Shown here: one piece after another, positions 1 to 7,700 of the stretch | How the letters are laid out: each line of letters begins with the position of its first letter | How positions within the stretch are numbered: the stretch's first letter is position 1 | Origin: Methylobacterium sp. WL119 | GTDB taxonomy: Bacteria; Pseudomonadota; Alphaproteobacteria; Rhizobiales; Beijerinckiaceae | Direction: 5' to 3' | NCBI RefSeq assembly: GCF_008039875.1 | Contig: NZ_VRUU01000026.1 | Span: 1-52,598 of the forward strand | Length of the DNA stretch: 52,598 nucleotides | The notes under the pieces: model-generated | What the model saw: only the letters and a program-made list of their open reading frames with translations | The model's database searches: none | Told to the model about the DNA's origin: nothing | Program-made: the position numbers and the translations under genes

Positions 1-190
1 GGCGCCCGCGCAGGGCCTCGATCACCGCCGGGGTCACGTCCACCAGCTCGTAGCGCGCCAGCAGCCCCTCCGGCGTCGACAGCTCCGCCCCCGCCTCCAC
101 GGCACGCGCCGTCGGACCCGAAGCCGGGAGAACCGAGCAGCCGCCGACGAGGCAGGCCGTCAGCGCGAACAGCGCCGTGAAACGAACCAT
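1..190 (-). CDS. Polysaccharide export lipoprotein, N-terminal fragment (KpsD/Wza-type)
   Basis: This is the N-terminal 63 residues of a gene that runs off the left edge of the window. The protein starts with a short hydrophobic signal (MVRFTALFALTACLVGGC) ending in a lipobox, LVGGC, so the mature protein should be a lipid-anchored envelope protein. The following segment, LLARYELVDVTPAVIEALRG, resembles the N-terminus of Poly_export/SLBB outer-membrane polysaccharide export proteins of Methylobacterium. That match is from memory of the family, and the diagnostic domain lies outside the window. It is co-directional with the KpsC-like and LTA-synthase-like genes, which suits a role in exporting the polysaccharide they make. 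The lipoprotein call is firm and the family assignment is moderate. Confidence 0.6.
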   Translation of the reverse strand, partial: MVRFTALFALTACLVGGCSVLPASGPTARAVEAGAELSTPEGLLARYELVDVTPAVIEALRGR

Positions 191-405
191 CTTCGAACTC
201 CCGGAGCCGTGCCCGTCTCCGTGAGACCGGCACGCAACGCCCGTATGACCCTGTCGTCTTCGTCGCGAGCCCGCGCCACCGAGGTCCGTGCCGAAGTGTC
301 GGCGGACGACGCGCGCATGGCTGGAGCCTCGACGTTGCGCGCCAAAGCCTGCGATCGCTTTAACGACGGCTCGAGCACGCGCGCCGGACATCGCCCGGCA
401 TTGCG

Positions 406-1902
406 TCACGACCGTGGCACGGCCACGCTTGGCCCATCCGCCGACGTCGCGGCTCGGCCGATCGCGGCTCGCAGCCGGCGCCCGAGATCGTCGGCGGTGC
501 GGTCGACCCGACGCGGCGCGGCCGGGTCGGCGTGGCCGAACCGGAACAGCGCGTAGTCGGTGGCGGTGTCGCCGAAGCCGGGCCGGCAGGTCGGCAGGGC
601 GGGCGCGTGGTCGCCGTAGATGCAGAGCGTCGCGTTCAGGCCCGCGAGCGCGGCCACGAGGTCCTCGACCATGCGCCCGGCGGCGGCGACGTGGTGGAGG
701 TACTGGGCGACCGGGTCGTCGATCCCCGGCAGGCGTCCCGGCTTCCAGGGGCCGTGGTTCTCCATGGTGACGCCGAACAGGAACAGCGGCCCGCGCCGTG
801 CCGCGACCTCGGCGCGCACGCGCTCGCCGAAGGCCGCATCGCCGACATAGGGTCCGATGCGGGGCGCGTCGCCGAACGCCTCCTCCATCACGAGGGTGTC
901 GAAGCCGAACGCCTCCATGACGCGGGCGCGCTGGAAGAAGTCGCGGTGGAACGGGTGGACGAAGGTGGTCGCGTAGCCGTTCCGCCGGGCCGTCCGGGCG
1001 AGGCTGTCCGGCTCGTTCCCGCCCGAGGCGAGATAGGGGTCGAACACGCCGAAGCCGAGATCGCGCGCGCCGCGCCCGGTGAGCACGGCGTGCTCGGTCC
1101 GCATGGTGTAGGCGCCGTGCGCCGGCACCCGCAGGCGGCCGTGCTCGCTGGCGCGCGCCCGGATCAGGTCCATCAGCGGCAGGTGCGGTCCGCCGAGCCG
1201 TTCGGGGTCGAGGAAGGATTCGAGCTGGATCACCACCACGACGTCGTCGCCCGGCGGCTGCGCGATCGCGGGCGCTGCGACGGCCGCGGGGTCGCCGCGC
1301 TCGCTCCGCCACCGCAGCGCGTAGGCGATCAGGCAGGCGGGCAGGCCGTAGCGGGCGAGGTCGGCTTCGAGCTCCGGCTGCGGGAACCGCCGGGCGACCC
1401 GGCCGGCGAACGGCCCGCGATCGGCGGCGACGAGCAGGGCGGCGAGGCCGAGCGGCAGGCCCAGGACGGCGGCCAGGGCCCCGCCGGCGGAGGCGGGCAG
1501 CAGGCTCGGCTCGATCCGGTACCACAGCGCGATGTTGGCCAGCCCGAGCAGGAGCGGCACGGCGATCCGCGGGCTGGTGACCGGCGGCACGTAGTAGAGC
1601 TGCGGATGGCGCGGCACCTGCGGCAGCAGCGCGAAGTCGCTGAACACCAGCGGCTCGCCGATCACCGCGCGTTTCAAGTGGCTGACGAGGTGGAGGATCG
1701 CGACGGTGAGCACGCAGCTCGACGCGGCGAGCCACGGGCGCCACGAGAACACGAACCAGAACAGCAGGATCAGCCCGTAGGCGCCGAGCCGGATGGCGAG
1801 GTCGCCGGGCCTGCGGCTCGCGCGCCCCGGCACGTCGCCGAAGCGGAACTCGATCGCGAGGCAGAGGACGAAGGCGACCACCGTCGCGAGGAGGAAGGAC
1901 AT
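406..1902 (-). CDS. LTA-synthase-like sulfatase-fold phosphoglycerol transferase
   Basis: A 498-residue membrane protein. The first ~170 residues hold about five hydrophobic segments. The rest is an extracytoplasmic alkaline-phosphatase/sulfatase domain of the LTA synthase (LtaS/MdoB-like) family. Visible landmarks are IQLESF (metal-binding Glu), AYTMRTEHAVLTG (Thr nucleophile region), TMENHGPW and YGDHAP (metal-binding Asp/His). Enzymes of this family transfer phosphoglycerol or similar head groups from lipids to glycans, so I infer that this one decorates a surface polysaccharide. Its ATG lies 10 bp after the stop of the KpsC-like gene, which indicates one operon. The exact donor and acceptor cannot be read from the sequence. 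Confidence 0.85.
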   Translation of the reverse strand: MSFLLATVVAFVLCLAIEFRFGDVPGRASRRPGDLAIRLGAYGLILLFWFVFSWRPWLAASSCVLTVAILHLVSHLKRAVIGEPLVFSDFALLPQVPRHPQLYYVPPVTSPRIAVPLLLGLANIALWYRIEPSLLPASAGGALAAVLGLPLGLAALLVAADRGPFAGRVARRFPQPELEADLARYGLPACLIAYALRWRSERGDPAAVAAPAIAQPPGDDVVVVIQLESFLDPERLGGPHLPLMDLIRARASEHGRLRVPAHGAYTMRTEHAVLTGRGARDLGFGVFDPYLASGGNEPDSLARTARRNGYATTFVHPFHRDFFQRARVMEAFGFDTLVMEEAFGDAPRIGPYVGDAAFGERVRAEVAARRGPLFLFGVTMENHGPWKPGRLPGIDDPVAQYLHHVAAAGRMVEDLVAALAGLNATLCIYGDHAPALPTCRPGFGDTATDYALFRFGHADPAAPRRVDRTADDLGRRLRAAIGRAATSADGPSVAVPRS

Positions 1903-1912
1903 CGTGCTCGGC

Positions 1913-3439
1913 TCAACCTTGCCCGGGCTTCCGGGTGACGGGCTTGTCGCCGGACGCGACGCCGCGCCGGGCGCGCAGGGCCCGCACGATCGGGTTCAGC
2001 AGGCGGTAGCGCGCTCGCATGCCGAAGCCGGCGAGCCGGCCGAGCGCGAGGGCGCTCGGGGGCGCTGCGGCGCGGGCGGCGCTGAGGCGGTCGAGCAGCT
2101 GCTCGGGGCCGCACGGCTTCATCGCCACCGGATCGAGGTAGCGCGGATACAGGATCAGCGCGCCGGCGACGAGCTGGTCGAGGGCGAGCGTCCGGCCGCG
2201 GTCGGCGCCGGGCGCGAGATCCTCGGTGAGGCCCCAGCCGGCATAGAACGGCCGCCCGTGCGTCGCGACGCTCAGGCCCCGGATCAGCGCCTCGAAGCCG
2301 GCGAGCGAGGTCATCGTCTCGACGTGGTGCACCCGGTCGAGCAGGTCGACGATGCTCAGGCCCGAGACGATCCGGTCGGCGAGCCCCAGGGCCTCGGCTT
2401 CGGGGATCGCGCCGGGGCGGAACCCGGCCTCCACGTCGGGATGCGGCTTGTAGAGCAGGAAGGCGTCCCGGTTGCGCGCCCGCGCCGCCTGCAGCAGCGC
2501 CCGGTTCGAGCGCACGTTCGGCGAGCCGTAGCGGACCGAGGCGTCGTCCTCGACCTGGCCCGGCACCAGCACGATCCGCCGGTCCGCCGGCCACGCGCCC
2601 GCGGCGACCGTGAGGCCGACATTGTACTTGCTCAGGCGCCGCGCGACGATCGTCTCGCGCAAGGACTTCGCCCGGGTGACCAGGGCGTCGGAAAATTCGG
2701 CTTCGGCCAGGATCCGCGAGAGACGGCTCTCGCGCCGCGGATCGTAGTAGATGCCACGATCGTCGACCACGATCGAGGCGCCGGGCTGCAGGCTCGCCCC
2801 GAGGCCGACCGAGCGCAGGAAGCCGTCCTCGACCCGCGCCAGCGGCAGGCCGGCCTCCGCGCAGACCGCCTCCAGGGCCTCCGGCGCGCGCGTGGCCCAG
2901 GCGAGCACCTGCCCGTCGTGGCGCTTCGCGGCGGCGACCGCGTCGGCGACGGTCATGGTGTGGATCGGCGTGCCCTTCGGGCCGACGGCGAAGGCGTCGA
3001 GCGCCGGCCGCTTCCAGCGCGAGATGCCGACGTAGACGACGCGCCGCGCGTTCTCGGAAAACCGCGCCCGGAGCCAGGCGACGCGCTCGGCGCAGGCCGC
3101 GCGGTCGATCGGCGCCCGCGTCCAGGGGTCGAAATGGTGCAGGCCCGGCGTCTCGCGCCCTCCGACCGGCTCGCCGGCCAAGGTCAGGATCAGGCTCGAG
3201 AACCCGGTCTCGGCGCTGTCATAAGGGCTGAGCAGCGGCCCGGGCGCCACGACAAGCGGGGGACGGCCGGCGAGCCGCAGCAGCCGGGCGGCCGGCCCGT
3301 CGCGCCAGACGACGGCGCGGCCGCAAAGGCCGGGCGCGCCGAAGCGGCTGCCGGTGGCGGCCTCGATCTCGGCGCGCAGCAGCCGGATCGTGCGGCCGAC
3401 GGGAAACAGCGTGTCGGGAAGGATCGGGCGCATCACCAT
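1913..3439 (-). CDS. kpsC: KpsC-like capsular polysaccharide beta-Kdo transferase, single-module
   Basis: A 508-residue cytoplasmic glycosyltransferase of the capsule KpsC/LipA family, which builds the poly-Kdo linker joining group 2-type capsules to lipid. Family landmarks are VYVGISRWKRPAL (~residue 135), VEDGFLRSVGLGA, VVDDRGIYYD, LVPGQVEDDASVRYGSP, LLYKPHPDVEAG and FYAGWGLTEDL. Canonical KpsC proteins are about 670 residues with two GT modules. This one appears to carry a single module plus a ~115-residue N-terminal extension, so it may add only one of the two linkage types. It heads a minus-strand operon with the LTA-synthase-like gene and is divergent from the KpsS-like gene, its usual partner. 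Confidence 0.85.
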   Translation of the reverse strand: MVMRPILPDTLFPVGRTIRLLRAEIEAATGSRFGAPGLCGRAVVWRDGPAARLLRLAGRPPLVVAPGPLLSPYDSAETGFSSLILTLAGEPVGGRETPGLHHFDPWTRAPIDRAACAERVAWLRARFSENARRVVYVGISRWKRPALDAFAVGPKGTPIHTMTVADAVAAAKRHDGQVLAWATRAPEALEAVCAEAGLPLARVEDGFLRSVGLGASLQPGASIVVDDRGIYYDPRRESRLSRILAEAEFSDALVTRAKSLRETIVARRLSKYNVGLTVAAGAWPADRRIVLVPGQVEDDASVRYGSPNVRSNRALLQAARARNRDAFLLYKPHPDVEAGFRPGAIPEAEALGLADRIVSGLSIVDLLDRVHHVETMTSLAGFEALIRGLSVATHGRPFYAGWGLTEDLAPGADRGRTLALDQLVAGALILYPRYLDPVAMKPCGPEQLLDRLSAARAAAPPSALALGRLAGFGMRARYRLLNPIVRALRARRGVASGDKPVTRKPGQG

Positions 3440-3839
3440 TTCGGTCGAGGGCTCCGGGCCGGGCGGGTCGCGCGGCGGCGCCCGGCATCGCCTGCCGGGA
3501 TCCCGCGACCCATCGTGAGGGCCGAGCGACGGGTCGCGCCGGCCTCGACGCGTTCCTGCCCGGACCCGCGGGCTTTAGCCCAATTCATCCGCGGCAGGCG
3601 AATGCTTCCTGGGGCGGGCGGATGAGCGGGACATGAACGGACACCCCCCGGACATATCGCCGCCGCGATTGGCTCCTAGCTCGTTACCCGTTCGGGGCCG
3701 GCCGCGACGGCGTTGCGGGACGGCCACGACCCGGCGGAATCGTGCGGGGCGGAACGGCCTCGGATTGCCGGGCCGCCTCGGCCGTGCGACCCGTGGTGGC
3801 TGCCCCGTCCCGTCCGCTGAAGGTACAGAGCGCTCCGGA
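3440..3839. promoter_or_regulatory. Divergent capsule-locus intergenic region
   Basis: This is a 400-bp gene-free stretch between the KpsC-like gene (minus) and the KpsS-like gene (plus), so it must contain the promoters for both arms of the locus. A perfect 7-bp stem with a 5-nt loop (CCCGGCA/TGCCGGG, 3481-3499) lies in the leader of the minus-strand transcript. The plus-strand frame stays open here from 3633, but the peptide is Arg/Gly/Pro-rich and unlike the family. I see no confident -35/-10 pair. Confidence 0.5.
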
Positions 3840-5147
3840 ATGCTTCAGCCTCGCCCAGATTCCGTCGATGCGAGCCCGGCGACGTTCCTCTTCCTCCAGG
3901 GCCTCGCCTCGACCTTCTTCTCCGATCTCGGCGGCGCCCTGGCCGCCCGCGGGCATCGGGTGCGGCGGATCAACTTCTGTCCCGGCGACTGGCTGTTCTG
4001 GCGCGGCGACGCGGACCATTACCGCGGCACCCGGCCCGGCTGGGAGCGCTGGCTCGACGCCTACGTCGCCACCTACGGCGTGACCGACATCGTCCTGTTC
4101 GGCGATTGCCGCCCCTATCACGTCGTCGCGCGCGCCGTCGCGGTCGCCCGCGGCCTGCGCGTCCACGTGTTCGAGGAGGGCTACATCCGCCCGAACTGGA
4201 TCACCTGCGAGCTCGGCGGCGTGAACGGGTACTCGACCCTTCCGAAGACCGCCGAGGGCGTCCGGGCGCTGGCGCGCCGCCTGCCGCAGCCCGGCCGCGC
4301 GATGCCCTCGACCGGCGACATGGCCCTGCGCAGCATCTGGGACGTCGGCTACAACGTCGCCAACGTCTGCTTCCCCTACCTTTACCCGCGCTTCCGCAGC
4401 CACCGCCCGACGCATATCGCGATGGAATATGCCGGCTGGATCAAGAAGTTCTCCCGCCGCGGCCGGACCAGGCGCGAGGCCGCCCGCTGCAACGAGATCT
4501 ACAACGCGGTCGGCTGCGACTACTTCCTGCTGCCGCTCCAGCTCGACAGCGACTACCAGATCCGCGTGCACTCCCCCTTCCTCGGGGTCGAGGGCTTCAT
4601 GGACCGGGTGATCAAGTCCTTCGCAGAGGCCTCGCAGGCGCCGACCCGCCTGCTGGTGAAGCTCCACCCCCTCGATGCCGGCCTGATCAACTGGCGCAAG
4701 TTCGCCCGCGCCTCGGCCCGCCGCCACGGCGTGAGCGAGCGCCTCGACTTCATCGACGGCGGCGAGCTGCCCAGCCTGATCGCCGGCGCCCGCGGCGTGG
4801 TGATCGTCAACAGCACCGTCGGCATGCTCTCGCTGGAGATGAGCCGGCCGACGATGGCGCTCGGCACCGCGATCTACAACATGCCCGGCCTCACCCATCA
4901 GGGCGACATCGACGGGTTCTGGACCGCACCGACCGCTCCGGATCTCGGCCTGATGTCGGATTTCCGCCGCGTGGTGCTGCACCGGACGCAAGTGAACGGC
5001 GGCTACTTCTCCAAGGCCGCCATCGCCCGCGCCGTCGCCGCGACGGTCCCGCGGATGGAGGCGGCGCTCCCCGACGCCCGGGTCGCGGCCGCCCGGACGA
5101 TCCGCGAGGGCGAGGCCGATGCCGGCCGTCTCGCCGAGGTGTATTGA
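3840..5147 (+). CDS. kpsS: KpsS-like capsule polysaccharide biosynthesis protein
   Basis: A 435-residue protein of the KpsS/LipB family. In group 2 capsule systems KpsS adds the first beta-Kdo to lysophosphatidylglycerol and KpsC extends it. Family features visible are FLQGLASTFFSDLGGAL at the N-terminus, the NFCPGDWLFW segment, FGDCRPYH, FEEGYIRPNWIT, LLPLQLDSDYQIRVHSPF, LVKLHPLD and VNSTVGMLSLE. The ATG at 3840 was chosen because family similarity begins only there; the 69 open codons upstream look non-coding. It is followed 33 bp later by an SDR gene and an overlapping formyltransferase gene. Together with the divergent KpsC-like gene this makes a capsule initiation pair. Confidence 0.87.
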   Translation: MLQPRPDSVDASPATFLFLQGLASTFFSDLGGALAARGHRVRRINFCPGDWLFWRGDADHYRGTRPGWERWLDAYVATYGVTDIVLFGDCRPYHVVARAVAVARGLRVHVFEEGYIRPNWITCELGGVNGYSTLPKTAEGVRALARRLPQPGRAMPSTGDMALRSIWDVGYNVANVCFPYLYPRFRSHRPTHIAMEYAGWIKKFSRRGRTRREAARCNEIYNAVGCDYFLLPLQLDSDYQIRVHSPFLGVEGFMDRVIKSFAEASQAPTRLLVKLHPLDAGLINWRKFARASARRHGVSERLDFIDGGELPSLIAGARGVVIVNSTVGMLSLEMSRPTMALGTAIYNMPGLTHQGDIDGFWTAPTAPDLGLMSDFRRVVLHRTQVNGGYFSKAAIARAVAATVPRMEAALPDARVAAARTIREGEADAGRLAEVY

Positions 5148-5180
5148 TTCGGCCGACCGGCGCGCGGTAGCACCCGGATC

Positions 5181-5948
5181 ATGCCCCACATCCTGATCAC
5201 CGGCGCGTCGAGCGGCATCGGCGCGGCGCTCGCCCGCCGCTATGCCCTGCCCGGAAACCGCCTGACCCTCAACGCCCGCGACCGCGGCCGCCTCGAAACG
5301 GTGGCCGCCGCGTGCCGCGCCCGCGGCGCCGAGGCGACGGTCGTGCCCCTGGACCTGCGCGACCGCGAGGCGGTCCGCGCCTGGATCAGGACCCTCGACG
5401 GGGATGACCCGATCGACCTCGTGATCGCCAATGCCGGCGTCAACGGCGGCCATCCGACCGGCGAGGTCGAGAGCGAGGACGTCGCCTTCGAGACCCTCGA
5501 CATCAACCTCGTCGGCTGCCTCAACGTCGTGCTGCCCTGCGTCACCGCCATGGCGGCCCGGGGGCGCGGGCAGATCGCCCTGATCTCCTCGCTCGCCGCC
5601 TACGCGCCGCTCGCCGACGCCCCATCCTACAGCGGCACCAAGGCGGCGCTGGTCGCACATGGGCAGGCCCTGCGCGCCAAGCTCGCGCCGAGGGGCGTGC
5701 GGGTCAACGTGGTGATGCCTGGCTACGTGAAGACGCCGATGGGCGGCCAGCTCAAGGGCTGGCGGCCGCTCGAGATGAGCGCCGATCAGGCCGCCGAGCG
5801 CATCGCCCGCGGGCTGGTGCGCAACCGGGAGATCGTCACCTTCCCGAGCGTGCTCTTCCACCTCGCCCGGGCCGGCCTCGTCGCACCGGAATTCCTGCGC
5901 ACCGCCGCCATGCGCGCCTTCCGCTTCCAGCTGCGGCCGCGCCGCTGA
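5181..5948 (+). CDS. SDR-family NAD(P)-dependent oxidoreductase
   Basis: A 255-residue classical short-chain dehydrogenase. The nucleotide-binding motif GASSGIGAALARRYA is at residues ~7-21, NAG at ~85-87, and the catalytic Ser and YSGTK near residues 140-157. The C-terminal tail is basic and hydrophobic, as in SDRs of capsule loci that act near the membrane. The stop codon overlaps the next start (TGATG), so it is translationally coupled to the formyltransferase, and it sits 33 bp after kpsS. I infer a role in surface polysaccharide or precursor metabolism. The substrate is unknown, and the SDR fold alone does not define it. Confidence 0.85.
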   Translation: MPHILITGASSGIGAALARRYALPGNRLTLNARDRGRLETVAAACRARGAEATVVPLDLRDREAVRAWIRTLDGDDPIDLVIANAGVNGGHPTGEVESEDVAFETLDINLVGCLNVVLPCVTAMAARGRGQIALISSLAAYAPLADAPSYSGTKAALVAHGQALRAKLAPRGVRVNVVMPGYVKTPMGGQLKGWRPLEMSADQAAERIARGLVRNREIVTFPSVLFHLARAGLVAPEFLRTAAMRAFRFQLRPRR

Positions 5949-6808
5949 TGCCCAAGCCCAGCATCGCGCTCTTCGCCCTCGAGGCGCTGCCGAACGCGCG
6001 CGCCGTGCGCCGGTTCGTGGCCGATCACGCCGCGGAGATCGCCTTCGTCGGTCTGTCGAACGCCGAGCGGCCCTCGACCGGCGGCCTCGTCGGGCAGGTC
6101 CGGCGCCATCTTGCCCGCTCCGGGCCGGCCTTCCTGCCCTACCTCGCGGTGAATTTCGGCCTGCCCGACCTGCTCCGCCCGGTCGCGCCGCTGACCCAGC
6201 GCATCGCCGGCACCACCGGCTCGCCCGAGGCGACGCCGCTCGCGACCCTGTGCCGGCGGCACGGCATCCCGACGCTGACGGTCGACGACGTCAACGGTGC
6301 CGACGTCGCCGATCTCCTGCGCCGGCACGAGCCGGACCTGATCGTCACCTTTCACTTCGACCAGATCCTGGCGGGCGAGACGATCGCGCGGGCGCGGCTC
6401 GGTGGCCTCAACGTCCATCCCGGCCTGCTGCCGCGCCATCGCGGGCCGGTGCCGACGATCCACGCGCTGGCCGAGGGGCCGGACGCCTTCGGCGTGACGG
6501 TCCACCGGCTCGCCGTGGCGATCGATGCCGGCGCGATCCTCGAGCAGGCGCCGGTCGCGCTGCCCGCGGACGTGACCGCGACCCGCGCCGCCGTACTGCT
6601 GCACGAGCACGGCCGGAACCTGCTCGATGCGGTGCTGGCCGATATCGCCCGCGACGGCGCGGTGCCGGAAGGCCGCACCGTGCCGGTGCTGCCCTATTGC
6701 CCGTTCCCGGATGCCGGCTTCCTCAAGGCGATGCGCCGCCGGGGCCGCTATCTCACCGATGTCGGCGACCTGCGCGAAGCCCTGAGCCTGTCGGCGCGCG
6801 GCGCTTGA
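5948..6808 (+). CDS. Formyltransferase family protein (sugar N-formyltransferase-like)
   Basis: A 286-residue protein with the GART/Fmt-type formyl transferase core. The catalytic region reads LNVHPGLLPRHRGPVPTIHA (Asn and His of the N-x-H motif), followed by FGVTVHRLAVAIDAGAILEQ, which contains the conserved DAG..I motif. The family transfers a formyl group from 10-formyl-tetrahydrofolate to an amine. The N-terminal ~90 residues diverge from Met-tRNA formyltransferase, and the protein lies in a KpsC/KpsS capsule locus, so a nucleotide-sugar amine or capsule residue is the more likely acceptor (inference). It overlaps the preceding SDR gene by one base and ends the plus-strand operon. Confidence 0.82.
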   Translation: MPKPSIALFALEALPNARAVRRFVADHAAEIAFVGLSNAERPSTGGLVGQVRRHLARSGPAFLPYLAVNFGLPDLLRPVAPLTQRIAGTTGSPEATPLATLCRRHGIPTLTVDDVNGADVADLLRRHEPDLIVTFHFDQILAGETIARARLGGLNVHPGLLPRHRGPVPTIHALAEGPDAFGVTVHRLAVAIDAGAILEQAPVALPADVTATRAAVLLHEHGRNLLDAVLADIARDGAVPEGRTVPVLPYCPFPDAGFLKAMRRRGRYLTDVGDLREALSLSARGA

Positions 6809-6817
6809 TACGGCGGC

Positions 6818-7018
6818 CTAGGTGATGCGGCGGACCGGAGCGCGCCGGTAGGCGACGCGGGCCAGAACCACGGCGCCTCCGAGCTGCAGGAAGCCGTTCT
6901 CGGCGAGGTCGGACGGCGCCAGGTGCCAGTGGACCAGCCCGCGCGTGAGCGCGTTCAGGGCCATGAGGACGAGGCAGAAGGCGGCGGCGGCAAGCAGCGC
7001 GGCGACGAAATCGGGCAT
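6818..7018 (-). CDS. Small hypothetical membrane protein
   Basis: A 66-residue ORF starting MPDFVAALLAAAAFCLVLMA. It has one clear transmembrane segment (residues ~4-24), a possible second hydrophobic stretch (~45-57) and a basic C-terminus (RRAPVRRIT). I chose the ATG at 7018 rather than the one five codons upstream because the signal-like hydrophobic run begins right after it. It fills the gap between the formyltransferase and the GST gene, pointing the same way as the GST. No family is recognised. It could be a chance ORF, but its membrane-like composition argues for a real gene. Confidence 0.4.
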   Translation of the reverse strand: MPDFVAALLAAAAFCLVLMALNALTRGLVHWHLAPSDLAENGFLQLGGAVVLARVAYRRAPVRRIT

Positions 7019-7075
7019 GGCTCGGCATCCCACTCTCGGACGATGCCGGCCGCCGCAAGAACCGCGCCGGTCGCG

Positions 7076-7672
7076 TCAGGCCGTCGCCCGCATCGACGCC
7101 CGCTCGCCGAATGTCGCGAACCAGGCGGCCAGGCCCGGTCGGCTCGCGCGCCAGCCGAGCTCGGCGAAGCGCAGGTCGAGGTAGCCGAGGGCGCAGGCGA
7201 GCGCGATCGTGCCGATGTCGACGCCCGTGAGCGACGGCGCCTGCGTCTCGAACCAGTCGAGGGCGCTGACGATCTTGGCGGTCTGCCCGTCGATCCACGC
7301 CTGCGAGCGCTCGGATTCGGGTCGCGCGGTCAGCTCGTAGCGGATCAGCAGGGCGGCATCGAGCACCGCGTCGGCGGTCGATTGCAGGTTCAGCGCGGCC
7401 CAGCGCGCTGCGCCCGGCGCCGGGAACAGGTGGCCGCCGGCGAGCGCATCGAGGTACTCGCAGATCACCCGGCTGTCGGCGATCGCCGCGCCGTCGTCGA
7501 GGATCAGAGTCGGGACCTGCGCCAGCGGATGCACGCTCAGCACGCGCCCGTCCCGGGTCACCGGGTGGACGGCGCTCGGCAGCGTCTCGATGCGCTCGGC
7601 CAAGCCGAGCTCGTGGGCCGCCACCATCACCTTGCGGACGAAGGGCGAGGTCGGGGAATGGAACAGCTTCAT
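7076..7672 (-). CDS. Glutathione S-transferase family protein
   Basis: A 198-residue cytosolic GST-like protein. The N-terminal thioredoxin-fold domain opens with MKLFHSPTSPFVRKVMVAAH, placing Ser9/Ser at the usual glutathione-activating site, and continues to VPTLILDDGAAIADSRVICEYLD, containing the cis-Pro and the DSR motif that binds the gamma-glutamyl group. The C-terminal helical domain carries DIGTIALACALGYLDLRFAE. Such proteins conjugate or reduce electrophiles, and the substrate is unknown. It lies directly upstream, on the same strand, of a small membrane-protein ORF. Confidence 0.87.
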   Translation of the reverse strand: MKLFHSPTSPFVRKVMVAAHELGLAERIETLPSAVHPVTRDGRVLSVHPLAQVPTLILDDGAAIADSRVICEYLDALAGGHLFPAPGAARWAALNLQSTADAVLDAALLIRYELTARPESERSQAWIDGQTAKIVSALDWFETQAPSLTGVDIGTIALACALGYLDLRFAELGWRASRPGLAAWFATFGERASMRATA

Positions 7673-7700
7673 CGGGGTCTCGTCGGCGTGGGCGGCGCGA

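Noticed and set aside
532..1938. A 468-residue plus-strand ORF opposite the LTA-synthase-like gene
   Set aside because: Antisense shadow; the minus strand has the domain motifs.
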